64,000 nt of DNA from Marinobacter zhejiangensis (GTDB lineage: Bacteria; Pseudomonadota; Gammaproteobacteria; Pseudomonadales; Oleiphilaceae). The stretch is taken from NCBI RefSeq assembly GCF_900114775.1, contig NZ_FOUE01000002.1, positions 521,857 to 585,856 of the forward strand. Direction: 5' to 3'. Each line of letters opens with the position of its first letter. Position 1 is the first letter of the stretch. Positions 53,681-64,000 of the stretch are shown here, piece after piece. The notes beneath the pieces were generated by a model that was given only the letters and a program-made list of their open reading frames with translations, did not search any database and was not told the DNA's origin. The position numbers were made by a program, and so were the translations under genes.

Positions 53681-54763
53681 TTAGCCAAACAGCCCTGAAA
53701 GCCAGGCGATGCCCAGGGTAAACACGCTCAGGCTAACGGCAAGGCCTACGGTGTAGAGGCGCGATGTAGCCGCCCGTTGTTGGGACACGTACAGGTCGAT
53801 GGTGCGTTGGGCGATGTCTTCCGCCGTTTCCCGTGAAATTTCATGAGCCTGCTGAATGGCTTCCGACTGCAGGGTTTGCCAGAACTCGGTGTCGATGGTC
53901 TGGACGCTGGTGATGTGATCCTTCAGTTCGGCCAAGTGTTCGCCAGTGAAGCCGCCTTTGCCGGACAGGTCCCGCTTCAGATCTGCCAGTTCCCGGCTGA
54001 GGCTCAGGTTTACTTCAGCCGCGACGTCATCTCGAAGGTGCAGGGTGCGCTGCTCCACCAGATTTTCGACGGCATCCAGTCGCTGTTCCAACAAGGCATC
54101 GTGTTTCTTCCCTGCCTCATCCAGAGCGCGCTTGAGGTGGTCGAACTGCTCGTCAAATAAAGAACTCAGCAATTCGTGGAGGCGGTTGTTGATGTGGGTT
54201 TTAACCGCAGAGCGTGCAATCTGTTCAATCAGTTCGCTGGTCAGCGGAATGGCAGTACCGGCAGATCCCGATGCCGATTTGGCTTCGATGTCCAATACGC
54301 TGTCGTTCGGTAGCTGCACGCCGTCGCCATCATTGATGGGGCCTTCAAGGGCGGACAGGGAGGGGGCTTCCGGTAGTGTGCCGCCCTGGACATCGTTTGC
54401 CAGCTGATCCAGTACGGAGGCGAGCCCATCGTCCTGAGGTGGCTTGGTGAGGATGTTGTAAACGCCAAAATTGCGGGCTTCCTCCATGAACGTCTGTGAC
54501 TTTTTCGACGTGCACATAATGATGGGGATGCCAGCCGTATCCGGGTTACCCTTGATGGCCTTGGTGGCTTCGACGCCGTTCATGCCGGGCATGAGGTGGT
54601 CCATAAAAATGACGTCAGGGCGATCGTTGTTGTTGAGGTAGTCCAGGGCCTCTTCCGCGGAACCGGCCATGTTTACTTCCATTTCCCGGCTTTCCAGCAG
54701 TTTGCTCAAGGCAAAGCGGGCCACCTTGGAGTCGTCAACCAGAAGTGCATTCTTGATCGCCAT
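53681..54763 (-). CDS. Response regulator with C-terminal membrane anchor
   Basis: This 360-residue protein has an N-terminal CheY-like receiver (about residues 1-125) with D10-D11, the phosphoacceptor D55 in [11 protein letters not shown], the conserved T in MCTSK and the K in LTKPP. It is followed by a variable linker, a long helical region (about 195-325) predicted to form coiled coil, and a single hydrophobic C-terminal helix (about 338-357). There is no DNA-binding or enzymatic output domain. A tail-anchored receiver is unusual. No histidine kinase gene is in the window. Confidence 0.82.
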   Translation of the reverse strand: MAIKNALLVDDSKVARFALSKLLESREMEVNMAGSAEEALDYLNNNDRPDVIFMDHLMPGMNGVEATKAIKGNPDTAGIPIIMCTSKKSQTFMEEARNFGVYNILTKPPQDDGLASVLDQLANDVQGGTLPEAPSLSALEGPINDGDGVQLPNDSVLDIEAKSASGSAGTAIPLTSELIEQIARSAVKTHINNRLHELLSSLFDEQFDHLKRALDEAGKKHDALLEQRLDAVENLVEQRTLHLRDDVAAEVNLSLSRELADLKRDLSGKGGFTGEHLAELKDHITSVQTIDTEFWQTLQSEAIQQAHEISRETAEDIAQRTIDLYVSQQRAATSRLYTVGLAVSLSVFTLGIAWLSGLFG

Positions 54764-54865
54764 GATAGAACCTCTACCTGTTACAGCTTTGTGTTAATCG
54801 CAGGTATACCCGGTTTTCCATTACGGAAGTTTGCTTCCCTGCACATGTTCAGCGGCGAGCCGCTT

Positions 54866-56263
54866 TCACCATCCTTCGAGCTCAGGACATTGGGTAGCCC
54901 TGTAGCTGCTTTCCCGATAGCAGATGCCCGGCTCGGTTGTCCGGGCGGTAAAGACCTCGCCCGCCGCCGTGGTCAGGCGCACCTGTCCGTAGGGGGCTCC
55001 GTGGCGGAAGGTGGCCTCAATGGAGCTGCCATTGGGGTTCAGCAGGAGTCCCTTGCCATGGAATCTGCCGTCAACGTATTCCCCTTCATACTTCTTGCCG
55101 CTGGCAAAGATTTCACTGCCCTGGCCGTGGAACTTCCCGTTGGAGAACGCACCTTCGTAAGAGCGGCCATCGGGGTAGGTCAGGGAGCCTGTGCCGTGGA
55201 ATTCGCCATTGCGGAATTCACCCACGTAGAGCATGCCGTTTCCGGTGGTCAGAGACCCGTGTCCGTTCAGGTTTCCGTTTAGCCATTGTCCGGTCAGAAT
55301 GTCGCCGTTGGGTCGGGTGAGGGTGCCCTGGCCATTAAACTGGTCGCTGATGAACTGGCCGGTATAGCGCGTATTGTCGGCTGCTGTATAGCTGCCTTCG
55401 CCTTCCTTTCGCCCTTCCACCCAATCGCCTTCATAGCGGGAGCCGTCGGCATACCAGGCGCTGCCTTTGCCGTGGAATTTGCCGTCAATGAAATGGCCTT
55501 CGTAGCGCATTCCATTGGCTTCGTTGTAAGTACCGTCGCCGGTTTTGACCCCGCCAATCCAGGTGCCGCCCCGGTAATCTACACGGGTGTATCTTTCAAG
55601 TTGGCCAACCAGGGTGAGTTCTTCGCCGGCCTCAAGGGCCACGGTCTGGTTCCAGGATGAATAGCCATCCTTGCTGATCTCAATGCTGTAACTGCCCGGG
55701 GCCAGGCTTACGTCAAGCCGTGTGGCGCCATAGGGTTGGCCGTTGATCGTGACCTGGTCGTCCACGACGTTCGAACGCAGGGTAAGTTGTCCCTTGGTTG
55801 GGCGCCGGGTGGAGGCAATGGGGATGGCTTGCGGTGCCGGGCGCGAGCTGGATTCAGCAACCGCTGTCTCCGCAGCGATGGTATCCACCGGGAGCGACTG
55901 TTGTTCGGGGGGCTCTGGTGCCTCTGGTGCCGACGGGTCTGTGGCCGCAGCGATCGCTTCAATCCCGGCGGTCATGGGCTCTTCTGTTGGCGCAGGGGCG
56001 GTGGGCGATTCCGCTACCGGTTCAGCAGTGAGTTCAGGCGCTGCCTGGGGGGCGGGCTCTGCCGGGGTGTTGTCAGCTACAAACACCTCGCTCTGAGGCG
56101 GGGGTGTGAGTGGGGTTTGTGCTGGAGAGGCTGATGCCACCTGTTCAGATTGCTCAATGACGGCCGGCAGTCGCTGCGTGTCTCTAATGGACGCGAAGCC
56201 GGCGGTGACCAACAGCATGATGGCCAGGGCGTTGATGAACAGTAGTGGTCTTACATCGACCAT
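54866..56263 (-). CDS. Membrane-anchored PEGA-MORN repeat protein
   Basis: This 465-residue protein has an N-terminal membrane helix (about residues 6-24) and a Pro/Ala/Glu-rich linker (about 30-150). A PEGA-like domain follows, with TINGQPYGATRLDVSLAPG and SYSIEISKDGYSS. Nine MORN repeats of about 23 residues cover about 228-435, each near the pattern YxGxFxxGxxHGxGxxxxxxG. The mature part is probably periplasmic. MORN repeats bind lipids or proteins, and PEGA domains are often surface-associated. The call rests on repeats; cellular function is unknown. Confidence 0.82.
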   Translation of the reverse strand: MVDVRPLLFINALAIMLLVTAGFASIRDTQRLPAVIEQSEQVASASPAQTPLTPPPQSEVFVADNTPAEPAPQAAPELTAEPVAESPTAPAPTEEPMTAGIEAIAAATDPSAPEAPEPPEQQSLPVDTIAAETAVAESSSRPAPQAIPIASTRRPTKGQLTLRSNVVDDQVTINGQPYGATRLDVSLAPGSYSIEISKDGYSSWNQTVALEAGEELTLVGQLERYTRVDYRGGTWIGGVKTGDGTYNEANGMRYEGHFIDGKFHGKGSAWYADGSRYEGDWVEGRKEGEGSYTAADNTRYTGQFISDQFNGQGTLTRPNGDILTGQWLNGNLNGHGSLTTGNGMLYVGEFRNGEFHGTGSLTYPDGRSYEGAFSNGKFHGQGSEIFASGKKYEGEYVDGRFHGKGLLLNPNGSSIEATFRHGAPYGQVRLTTAAGEVFTARTTEPGICYRESSYRATQCPELEGW

Positions 56264-56376
56264 CGTTAACCTCTCACTTGCGTTTAATCCGCAAAATTCC
56301 TGAGGTTTGATACTAGCGGGTTACCGTTAAGTTATGTAACGAAAAGTGACTGGAGTTCGCGAGATTGCTGGCCAAA

Positions 56377-56859
56377 TCACACTTTGTCTGGAAGTCGGTC
56401 ATGGTTAAGCTGCTCCCAGGATCTCATGTAGACGTCTGCCTCGTATTGATAAGGTGACTGGAATGGCGTGAGCACGAAATCGAACACCAGGAAGAAGAAG
56501 CCGACGGAGAGCCAGGCAATGGTCAGAGTGCTGAGGGTATTGGCCTGGATTTCCGGGTTTGAATTGACAAAGTCGTGAAGCAGGGGCAACAGATCGCCGA
56601 CCATCACCACCGGATTGAAACTGGAAAACACCAGTGGTAGCCAGAAAATCAGGAAAATCGGGAAGAAACCAAATGACCACAGCAACCGTCGGAGTAGGTA
56701 GATCCCCGCGGCCCGCCAATAACGCCGACGCAGTTCCGGTACTTTGCGAATGCGCTCGAGATAATTGCGACGCTCGGCCCAGTAGGCAGCAACATCTGTG
56801 GCTGGCAGGTCAGCGGCGGGTTGGGGCGTTGATGTGGATTCCAGGGCTTCAGAGGTCAT
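56377..56859 (-). CDS. Uncharacterised membrane protein
   Basis: This 160-residue protein has a hydrophilic N-terminus (YWAERRNYLERIRKVPELRR) and two hydrophobic segments (about residues 58-82 and 110-132). The C-terminal tail is acidic and aromatic-rich (FQSPYQYEADVYMRSWEQL). I do not recognise the family. It follows an independent 156-bp intergenic region and precedes the PEGA-MORN gene on the same strand at 113 nt, so co-transcription is possible but unproven. Confidence 0.6.
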   Translation of the reverse strand: MTSEALESTSTPQPAADLPATDVAAYWAERRNYLERIRKVPELRRRYWRAAGIYLLRRLLWSFGFFPIFLIFWLPLVFSSFNPVVMVGDLLPLLHDFVNSNPEIQANTLSTLTIAWLSVGFFFLVFDFVLTPFQSPYQYEADVYMRSWEQLNHDRLPDKV

Positions 56860-57015
56860 AGGCGATTGTATTGTTATCCTTCTGGGGAATGCAGTGCTTG
56901 GCGGTCGCTATGGCTATGATAGCTAAGATCCATGGTACCAAGCCCGTTATCTGCATGATAATCCAAACATCGTGTTACCCTACAAGCCTTAATAGATTAA
57001 AGACAGGACAGTTGC

Positions 57016-59940
57016 ATGACAGCAGGCAGTGAAAACCGGGTCCATCCCGCCTTTGAGCAGCTTAGGAGTCACCGGATCGAAACCCTTAACCTGACCGTTG
57101 AGGAGTATCGACATCGCAAGACCGGCGCCCGTCACCTGCACATGGCCGCAGACAATGATGAAAATGTGTTCTTCGTTGCCTTGCGTACGTTTCCGATGGA
57201 CTCCACCGGTGTTGCCCATATTCTGGAGCACACGGCACTGTGTGGCAGTGAAAAATACCCGGTACGTGACCCGTTTTTCATGATGATCCGGCGATCGCTG
57301 AATACCTTCATGAACGCCTTTACCAGCAGCGATTGGACGGCTTACCCCTTCGCCAGCAAGAACCGGAAGGATTTTGACAACCTGTTGTCGGTTTACCTGG
57401 ATGCGGTGTTCTTCTCGACGCTGGATCCGCTGGACTTTGCCCAGGAAGGTCACCGCCTGGAGTTTGAGAAGCAGGATGATCCTGCTACACCACTGGTTTA
57501 TCGAGGCGTAGTCTACAACGAAATGAAAGGTGCCATGAGCGCACCAACGTCGCAGTTGTGGCAGCAGCTCTCCAGCCACCTCTTCCCCACCACAACGTAT
57601 CACTACAACAGTGGTGGCGAGCCGGATCACATTGTTGATTTGTCCTACGACGACCTGCTGAAGTTCTACCGTCACCATTACCATCCCAGCAATGCGATTT
57701 TTGCCACCTACGGCAACATTCCTGCCCACGAACATCACGACCGTTTCGAAACGCAGGTGCTGAGCCGGTTTGAGCACCAGAAGGTGGAGCTCCCGGTTCG
57801 GGATGAGAAGCGGATGTTCACGCCGCTGAATGTTGAGCATGGCTACGCCGTCAGCGAGGGCGAGCCAACAGAGAACAAGACCCATATCGTTATGGGGTGG
57901 TTGCTTGGTCACAGTTTCGATCTCCAGGAGAACCTGGAAAGCCACCTGCTGGCCAACGTCCTGCTGGAAAACAGCGCCTCGCCAATGATGAGGGCACTGG
58001 AAACCTCCAGCATTGGGCATTCACCGTCGTCACTGTGCGGCCTGGAGGATTCCAATCGGGAGATGACGTTTGTTTGCGGAGTGGAGGGCAGCGAACCTGG
58101 ACGTGACGGCGACCTGGAGGCACTGGTTAACGAAACATTGAACAAGGTTGCCGAAGAAGGTGTCAGTGAAGAGCGCCTGGAAGCAATCCTGCATCAGCTT
58201 GAGCTGCATCAGCGGGAGATTGCCGGCGACCAGTTCCCTTATGGTTTGCAGTTGATCATGAGCGCAATCTCGCCGATGGTGCACGGTGGCGACCCGGTGG
58301 CCCTGCTGGACCTGGAGCCGGTTCTGGCCGACCTCCGTGAGAAAATCAAGGATCCCCAATACGTGCCTAATCTGGTTCGCCGGAAACTGCTGGACAACCC
58401 GCACCGGGTTACCTTGACGTTGCGTCCCGACGCTCACCTGGAAAAACGTCGCCAGGATGCAATCGCCAACGCACTGGCAGAAAAGAAGGCGGCGTTGAGC
58501 GACGATGAGGTTCAGAGGATTGTTGAGCAGGCGGCGGCGCTGGAAGCCCGCCAGCAACGAAAGGATGATGACTCAATCCTGCCCAAGGTGAGCCTTGAGG
58601 ATGTGCCGCTCCAGACACCGGAGCCAGAAGCGCGCCTTGCGGACGGGTTTCCGGCTACCCTTTATGCCCAGGGTACCAATGGTCTGGTTTACCAGCAGGC
58701 GGTTGTACCCTTGCCAGAGCTCAGTGAAGACGAGCTGTTGTTGCTGCCGTTGTACACCACCTGCGTCACCGAAGTTGGCTGCGGGGAGCTTGATTATCTG
58801 CAGATGCAAGACCGGATATCCGCCGAGTCGGGTGGGATTTCCGCGTTCACCTCGGCCCGTGGCCGGATCGATGATGTTCAGGACCTGAATGGTTACCTGA
58901 TCTTCAACGGCAAGGCGCTGGCACGTAACCGTGAGTCCCTGGGGCAATTGTTGCGGGATGTTTTCGACGGTGCTCGTTTTGATGAGGTTGGCCGGATTCG
59001 GGAGCTGATTGCCCAGATTCGTGCCCGTCGCGAGCAGGCGGTGACCGGGAGCGGTCATGCGCTTGCCATGGGGGCGGCTTCCCAGGGATTAAGTGCGGGT
59101 GCCTGGCTGTCGTACCGCCTGGGTGGTCTGGAAGCCATTCGTGGCATCAAAGCCCTGGACGACACCCTCAATGACCAGCAGGCGCTGAACAAGCTATGTC
59201 AGCGGCTGGCCGATCTGCACCAGCGTATTCAAGGTCAGCCTTTCCAGTATCTGCTGGTTGGCGAGGAAGACCAGCTCGAACCCATGGTGGATAGTTTGCG
59301 TGAACGCTGGGTTGTGCCGGCGATGGAGCAGGGTAAGCGCTGGACGCTCGAACCGGTGAGCTACCAGACCCGGCAGGCGTGGCTGACCTCAACCCAGGTC
59401 AACTTCTGTGCCAAGGCCTATCCAACGGTCGCGGTTGATCATCCGGATGCCGCTGCGCTAACGGTTCTGGGGGGATTCCTCCGTAACGGTTATCTGCACC
59501 GTTCCATTCGGGAGAAAGGCGGGGCGTACGGTGGCGGGGCAGGCCAGGACAGTATTAACGGAACCTTCCGCTTCTTCTCTTACCGTGATCCGCGGCTGGC
59601 AGAGACCCTGGAAGATTTTGATCATGCCCTGGCGTGGCTGCAGGAGACGGAGCACAACCCTCAGGAGCTGGAAGAGTCGATTCTGGGCGTGATCGGTCAG
59701 CTCGATAAGCCTCGGTCACCAGCGGGCGAGGCCCGTAATGCGTTCCACAACCGTCTGTTCGGACGAACCCCTGAGCAGCAGGCCCGGTTCCGGGAGCGGG
59801 TCTTGTCGGTGACTCTCGATGACCTGAAGCGAGTGGCGGCTACCTGGCTGGTGCCTGGAGCCGCCAGTGTGGCGGTTGTAACCAACCATGAAAACCGCGC
59901 GCAGGTAGAGTCTCTGGGGCTGGAAACCGAAGAGCTTTGA
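57016..59940 (+). CDS. M16C metallopeptidase (presequence-protease/PreP-like)
   Basis: This 974-residue inverzincin has the zinc motif HILEH at residues 68-72. A distal glutamate lies in VVYNEMKGAMS, as in PreP/Cym1. Four M16 domains form two halves joined by a hinge; the C-terminal half has the Arg/Tyr-type segment REKGGAYGGGAGQD that helps bind substrate. The protein lacks a signal peptide, so it should be cytosolic and degrade oligopeptides. The length fits the PreP subfamily rather than pitrilysin by motif spacing. It appears monocistronic. Confidence 0.9.
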   Translation: MTAGSENRVHPAFEQLRSHRIETLNLTVEEYRHRKTGARHLHMAADNDENVFFVALRTFPMDSTGVAHILEHTALCGSEKYPVRDPFFMMIRRSLNTFMNAFTSSDWTAYPFASKNRKDFDNLLSVYLDAVFFSTLDPLDFAQEGHRLEFEKQDDPATPLVYRGVVYNEMKGAMSAPTSQLWQQLSSHLFPTTTYHYNSGGEPDHIVDLSYDDLLKFYRHHYHPSNAIFATYGNIPAHEHHDRFETQVLSRFEHQKVELPVRDEKRMFTPLNVEHGYAVSEGEPTENKTHIVMGWLLGHSFDLQENLESHLLANVLLENSASPMMRALETSSIGHSPSSLCGLEDSNREMTFVCGVEGSEPGRDGDLEALVNETLNKVAEEGVSEERLEAILHQLELHQREIAGDQFPYGLQLIMSAISPMVHGGDPVALLDLEPVLADLREKIKDPQYVPNLVRRKLLDNPHRVTLTLRPDAHLEKRRQDAIANALAEKKAALSDDEVQRIVEQAAALEARQQRKDDDSILPKVSLEDVPLQTPEPEARLADGFPATLYAQGTNGLVYQQAVVPLPELSEDELLLLPLYTTCVTEVGCGELDYLQMQDRISAESGGISAFTSARGRIDDVQDLNGYLIFNGKALARNRESLGQLLRDVFDGARFDEVGRIRELIAQIRARREQAVTGSGHALAMGAASQGLSAGAWLSYRLGGLEAIRGIKALDDTLNDQQALNKLCQRLADLHQRIQGQPFQYLLVGEEDQLEPMVDSLRERWVVPAMEQGKRWTLEPVSYQTRQAWLTSTQVNFCAKAYPTVAVDHPDAAALTVLGGFLRNGYLHRSIREKGGAYGGGAGQDSINGTFRFFSYRDPRLAETLEDFDHALAWLQETEHNPQELEESILGVIGQLDKPRSPAGEARNAFHNRLFGRTPEQQARFRERVLSVTLDDLKRVAATWLVPGAASVAVVTNHENRAQVESLGLETEEL

Positions 59941-59947
59941 GAGGTGG

Positions 59948-59978
59948 GCAGCGCAATCGCAATCAGCGGTTGCGCTGC
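59948..59978. terminator. Putative bidirectional terminator
   Basis: GCAGCGCAA (59948-59956) and TTGCGCTGC (59970-59978) form a perfect 9-bp stem between the convergent M16 and ppsR genes, overlapping the ppsR 3' end. There is no marked T-run. Confidence 0.5.
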
Positions 59979-60778
59979 AGTCCGGTGGTTACCATGATCC
60001 GGGTCGCAATTTCTTCCACGGAATAGGCGGTTGTATTCATGAACGGTATCCGTTCCCGCCGGTACAGCAGTTCAATTTCCTCGACTTCATGCATGCACTG
60101 CTTCAGTGACGAATATCTGGAGTTGGGGCGCCGCTCATTCCGGATGACCGCCAGCCGCTCGGGCTCTATGGTCAAACCGAATATCTTGCCCTTGTGGGCT
60201 CGCAAGGCATCAGGCAGCTGCTCGTCCAGCAGGTCCTCTTCCGTGATGGGGTAATTGGCGGCCTTGACCCCATATTGGAGGGCGAGGTAAAGGCACGTTG
60301 GGGTTTTTCCGCTTCGGGAAGCGCCTACGAGGATCAGGTCAGCTTCGTTGTACTGCCGGGTCCGGGCCCCGTCGTCATTATCCAGGGCAAAGTTCACCGC
60401 GTGGATGCGGCGTTCGTAGTTGCTTTCATTGCTGATGGAGTGGGACTTGCCAACGGTGTAGGACGACGACGAATTCAGTTCGGTTTCCAGTGGGTGAAGG
60501 AAGGTGCCAAAAATATCCACCATGAACCCGTTCGCTTCGCTGATGATGGCGCGAATATCGTTGTTAACGATGGTATCGAACACCAGGGGCTTGGCGTCAT
60601 CCAGCTCTGCCGCCCGGTTGATTCGAGCCACCAGTTCGCTGGCTTTGTTGGTGTCGTCAATGTAGGGCACGGTGACGCGTTCAAACTGGATTTTTTCAAA
60701 CTGGGCCAACAGGCTGTTGCCAAGGGCTTCGGCGGTGAGGCCTGTTCCGTCAGAAATAAAGAAAGCGGTGCGCTTCAT
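59963..60778 (-). CDS. ppsR: PEP synthase regulatory protein (bifunctional kinase/pyrophosphorylase)
   Basis: This DUF299-family protein of 271 residues inactivates PEP synthase by ADP-dependent phosphorylation of a threonine and reactivates it by phosphate-dependent dephosphorylation. It begins [20 protein letters not shown] and has the P-loop [15 protein letters not shown]. The frame is open to 60823, but the ATG at 60778 matches the family start. It is divergent from its target ppsA, the standard arrangement. The 294-bp gap contains a GTGGT-TT-ACCAC palindrome (60906-60917). Confidence 0.93.
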   Translation of the reverse strand: MKRTAFFISDGTGLTAEALGNSLLAQFEKIQFERVTVPYIDDTNKASELVARINRAAELDDAKPLVFDTIVNNDIRAIISEANGFMVDIFGTFLHPLETELNSSSSYTVGKSHSISNESNYERRIHAVNFALDNDDGARTRQYNEADLILVGASRSGKTPTCLYLALQYGVKAANYPITEEDLLDEQLPDALRAHKGKIFGLTIEPERLAVIRNERRPNSRYSSLKQCMHEVEEIELLYRRERIPFMNTTAYSVEEIATRIMVTTGLQRNR

Positions 60779-61072
60779 GGTGTGTTTCCAGGCTCCGTTT
60801 AGAGGCTTTGCATGGCGGGGCATCTCGCAGGAATGGCCCAGTTTCAGATGACAAGGCTGCCATTAAATGTAAATAATCGCCAGTGTTACCGGCTCGTGCG
60901 CCGGGGTGGTTTACCACGTGGAGATTTCGGTCGCTCCCTAGGTAATCGGCGCAGGTTACAGTATGATACACGGCAAGTTTGCGGGCCTGGATGAGTATTA
61001 AGGCGACGGCGCCTACCGGTTTCATCCACTGGAACCCCACTCTTTGCGATACAGACTCAAGGGAGACGCGTT

Positions 61073-63442
<2,370 letters not shown>

Positions 63443-63471
63443 GACACGCTGTTAGAAAGGAGATTGCAGAG

Positions 63472-63954
63472 GTGCCAATCGTAACTCCAGATCTGTGTGA
63501 CGATTATCCCGAGGTTCAGGTTGTTGAGCCCGGGTTTCGCAACTATGGTGGCGTCTCCGCGTTTGGCGGAGAAATCGTGACGGTCAAATGCTTCGAAGAT
63601 AACTCGGTTGTGAAAGAGCAGGTTGGCCTGCCGGGCAATGGCCGGGTCATGGTCGTTGACGGCGGCGGTTCCAAGCGGAATGCGTTGCTGGGCGATATGC
63701 TGGCGGAAAAAGCCGCCAGCAATGGCTGGGCTGGCCTGATTATCTACGGCTGCATCCGCGATGTGGACGTGATCGGGCAAACCGAGTTGGGTGTGCAGGC
63801 ATTGGGAACCCATCCTCGCAAAACGGATAAGCGTGGCATTGGTGATCTGAACGTGCCGGTCACCTTCGGTGGCGTCACCTTCTTGCCGGGCCATTACCTC
63901 TATGCCGACAACAACGGCATTGTGGTTTCCGAGAAGCCCCTGAAGATTGATTGA
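63472..63954 (+). CDS. rraA: RraA family protein (regulator of ribonuclease E activity A)
   Basis: This 160-residue trimeric RraA-fold protein begins at a GTG after AAAGGAG. The sequence [20 protein letters not shown], then [18 protein letters not shown] and [17 protein letters not shown], is typical. E. coli RraA inhibits RNase E. Many proteobacterial homologues resemble HMG/CHA aldolases by fold, so regulation is the first but not the only possibility. It lies 29 nt after ppsA and is probably co-transcribed. The last 46 nt of the window show nothing further. Confidence 0.9.
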   Translation: MPIVTPDLCDDYPEVQVVEPGFRNYGGVSAFGGEIVTVKCFEDNSVVKEQVGLPGNGRVMVVDGGGSKRNALLGDMLAEKAASNGWAGLIIYGCIRDVDVIGQTELGVQALGTHPRKTDKRGIGDLNVPVTFGGVTFLPGHYLYADNNGIVVSEKPLKID

Positions 63955-64000
63955 TTGCATGCAGGGGCGGCGGCCTGGCTCGCCCCGCATGGAACTGCTC

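Overview
The window looks like a gammaproteobacterial chromosome of the Marinobacter/Pseudomonas type, probably marine. The evidence is gene content and order: mfd, gap and a complete Na+-pumping NADH:quinone reductase operon followed by apbE, nqrM and sthA; tal beside dusA; ppsR/ppsA/rraA; polyhydroxyalkanoate synthase with a phasin; and a gltX-tRNA-Ala-tRNA-Glu block. Coding density is high and most genes are intact. Only mfd is cut by the window edge.

Layout. 1-12.2 kb: the N-terminal part of mfd (minus), then gap and nqrABCDEF-apbE-nqrM-sthA (plus), a respiratory sodium-pump operon with its flavin-transfer and maturation factors. 12.2-16.8 kb: a minus-strand housekeeping run (dusA, tal, a TerB-like gene, a divergent DAHP-synthase-family gene, a glycerophosphodiesterase). 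16.9-30.4 kb: an accessory catabolic island. An FCD-type GntR regulator faces a tightly packed 12-gene plus-strand operon with two uptake systems (TRAP and tripartite tricarboxylate type), two ATZ/TRZ-type amidohydrolases, a hydantoinase-like enzyme, two Asp/Glu-racemase-fold proteins with altered catalytic residues, and a fumarylacetoacetase-fold hydratase. Its substrate cannot be read from the sequence. A cyclic amide or ureide is the best guess. 30.5-41.2 kb: a methyltransferase, phaP-phaC, an esterase, an amino-acid permease, an HPP protein facing a TetR regulator with twin operators, a TM2 protein, a DUF898 membrane protein and an M48 peptidase.

41.2-47.9 kb holds the most interesting locus: an RNA-repair island around the sigma-54 activator RtcR. 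On the minus strand rtcR is followed by rtcB and rtcA behind a -24/-12-like promoter. Divergently, a second -24/-12-like promoter drives a transcript that begins with a 71-nt tRNA-like element whose anticodon loop has 6 nt. About 350 nt of highly structured RNA follow, then a slipin/SPFH protein and a DNA-polymerase-beta-type nucleotidyltransferase of the RlaP type, ending at a strong terminator. RtcR, RtcB, RtcA, slipin and RlaP-type proteins are known partners in RNA repair. The tRNA mimic and the structured leader inside the same predicted regulon are the parts that deserve experiments.

48-64 kb: an AEC transporter, a solitary znuA with a Zur-box-like operator, gltX, tRNA-Ala(GGC) and tRNA-Glu(TTC), a two-domain 6-pyruvoyl-tetrahydropterin-synthase-like protein, a MobA/MocA-like nucleotidyltransferase, a membrane-anchored response regulator, a PEGA-MORN membrane protein, an M16C peptidase, and the PEP-synthase module ppsR/ppsA followed by rraA. 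All calls come from reading the sequence. No database search was run.
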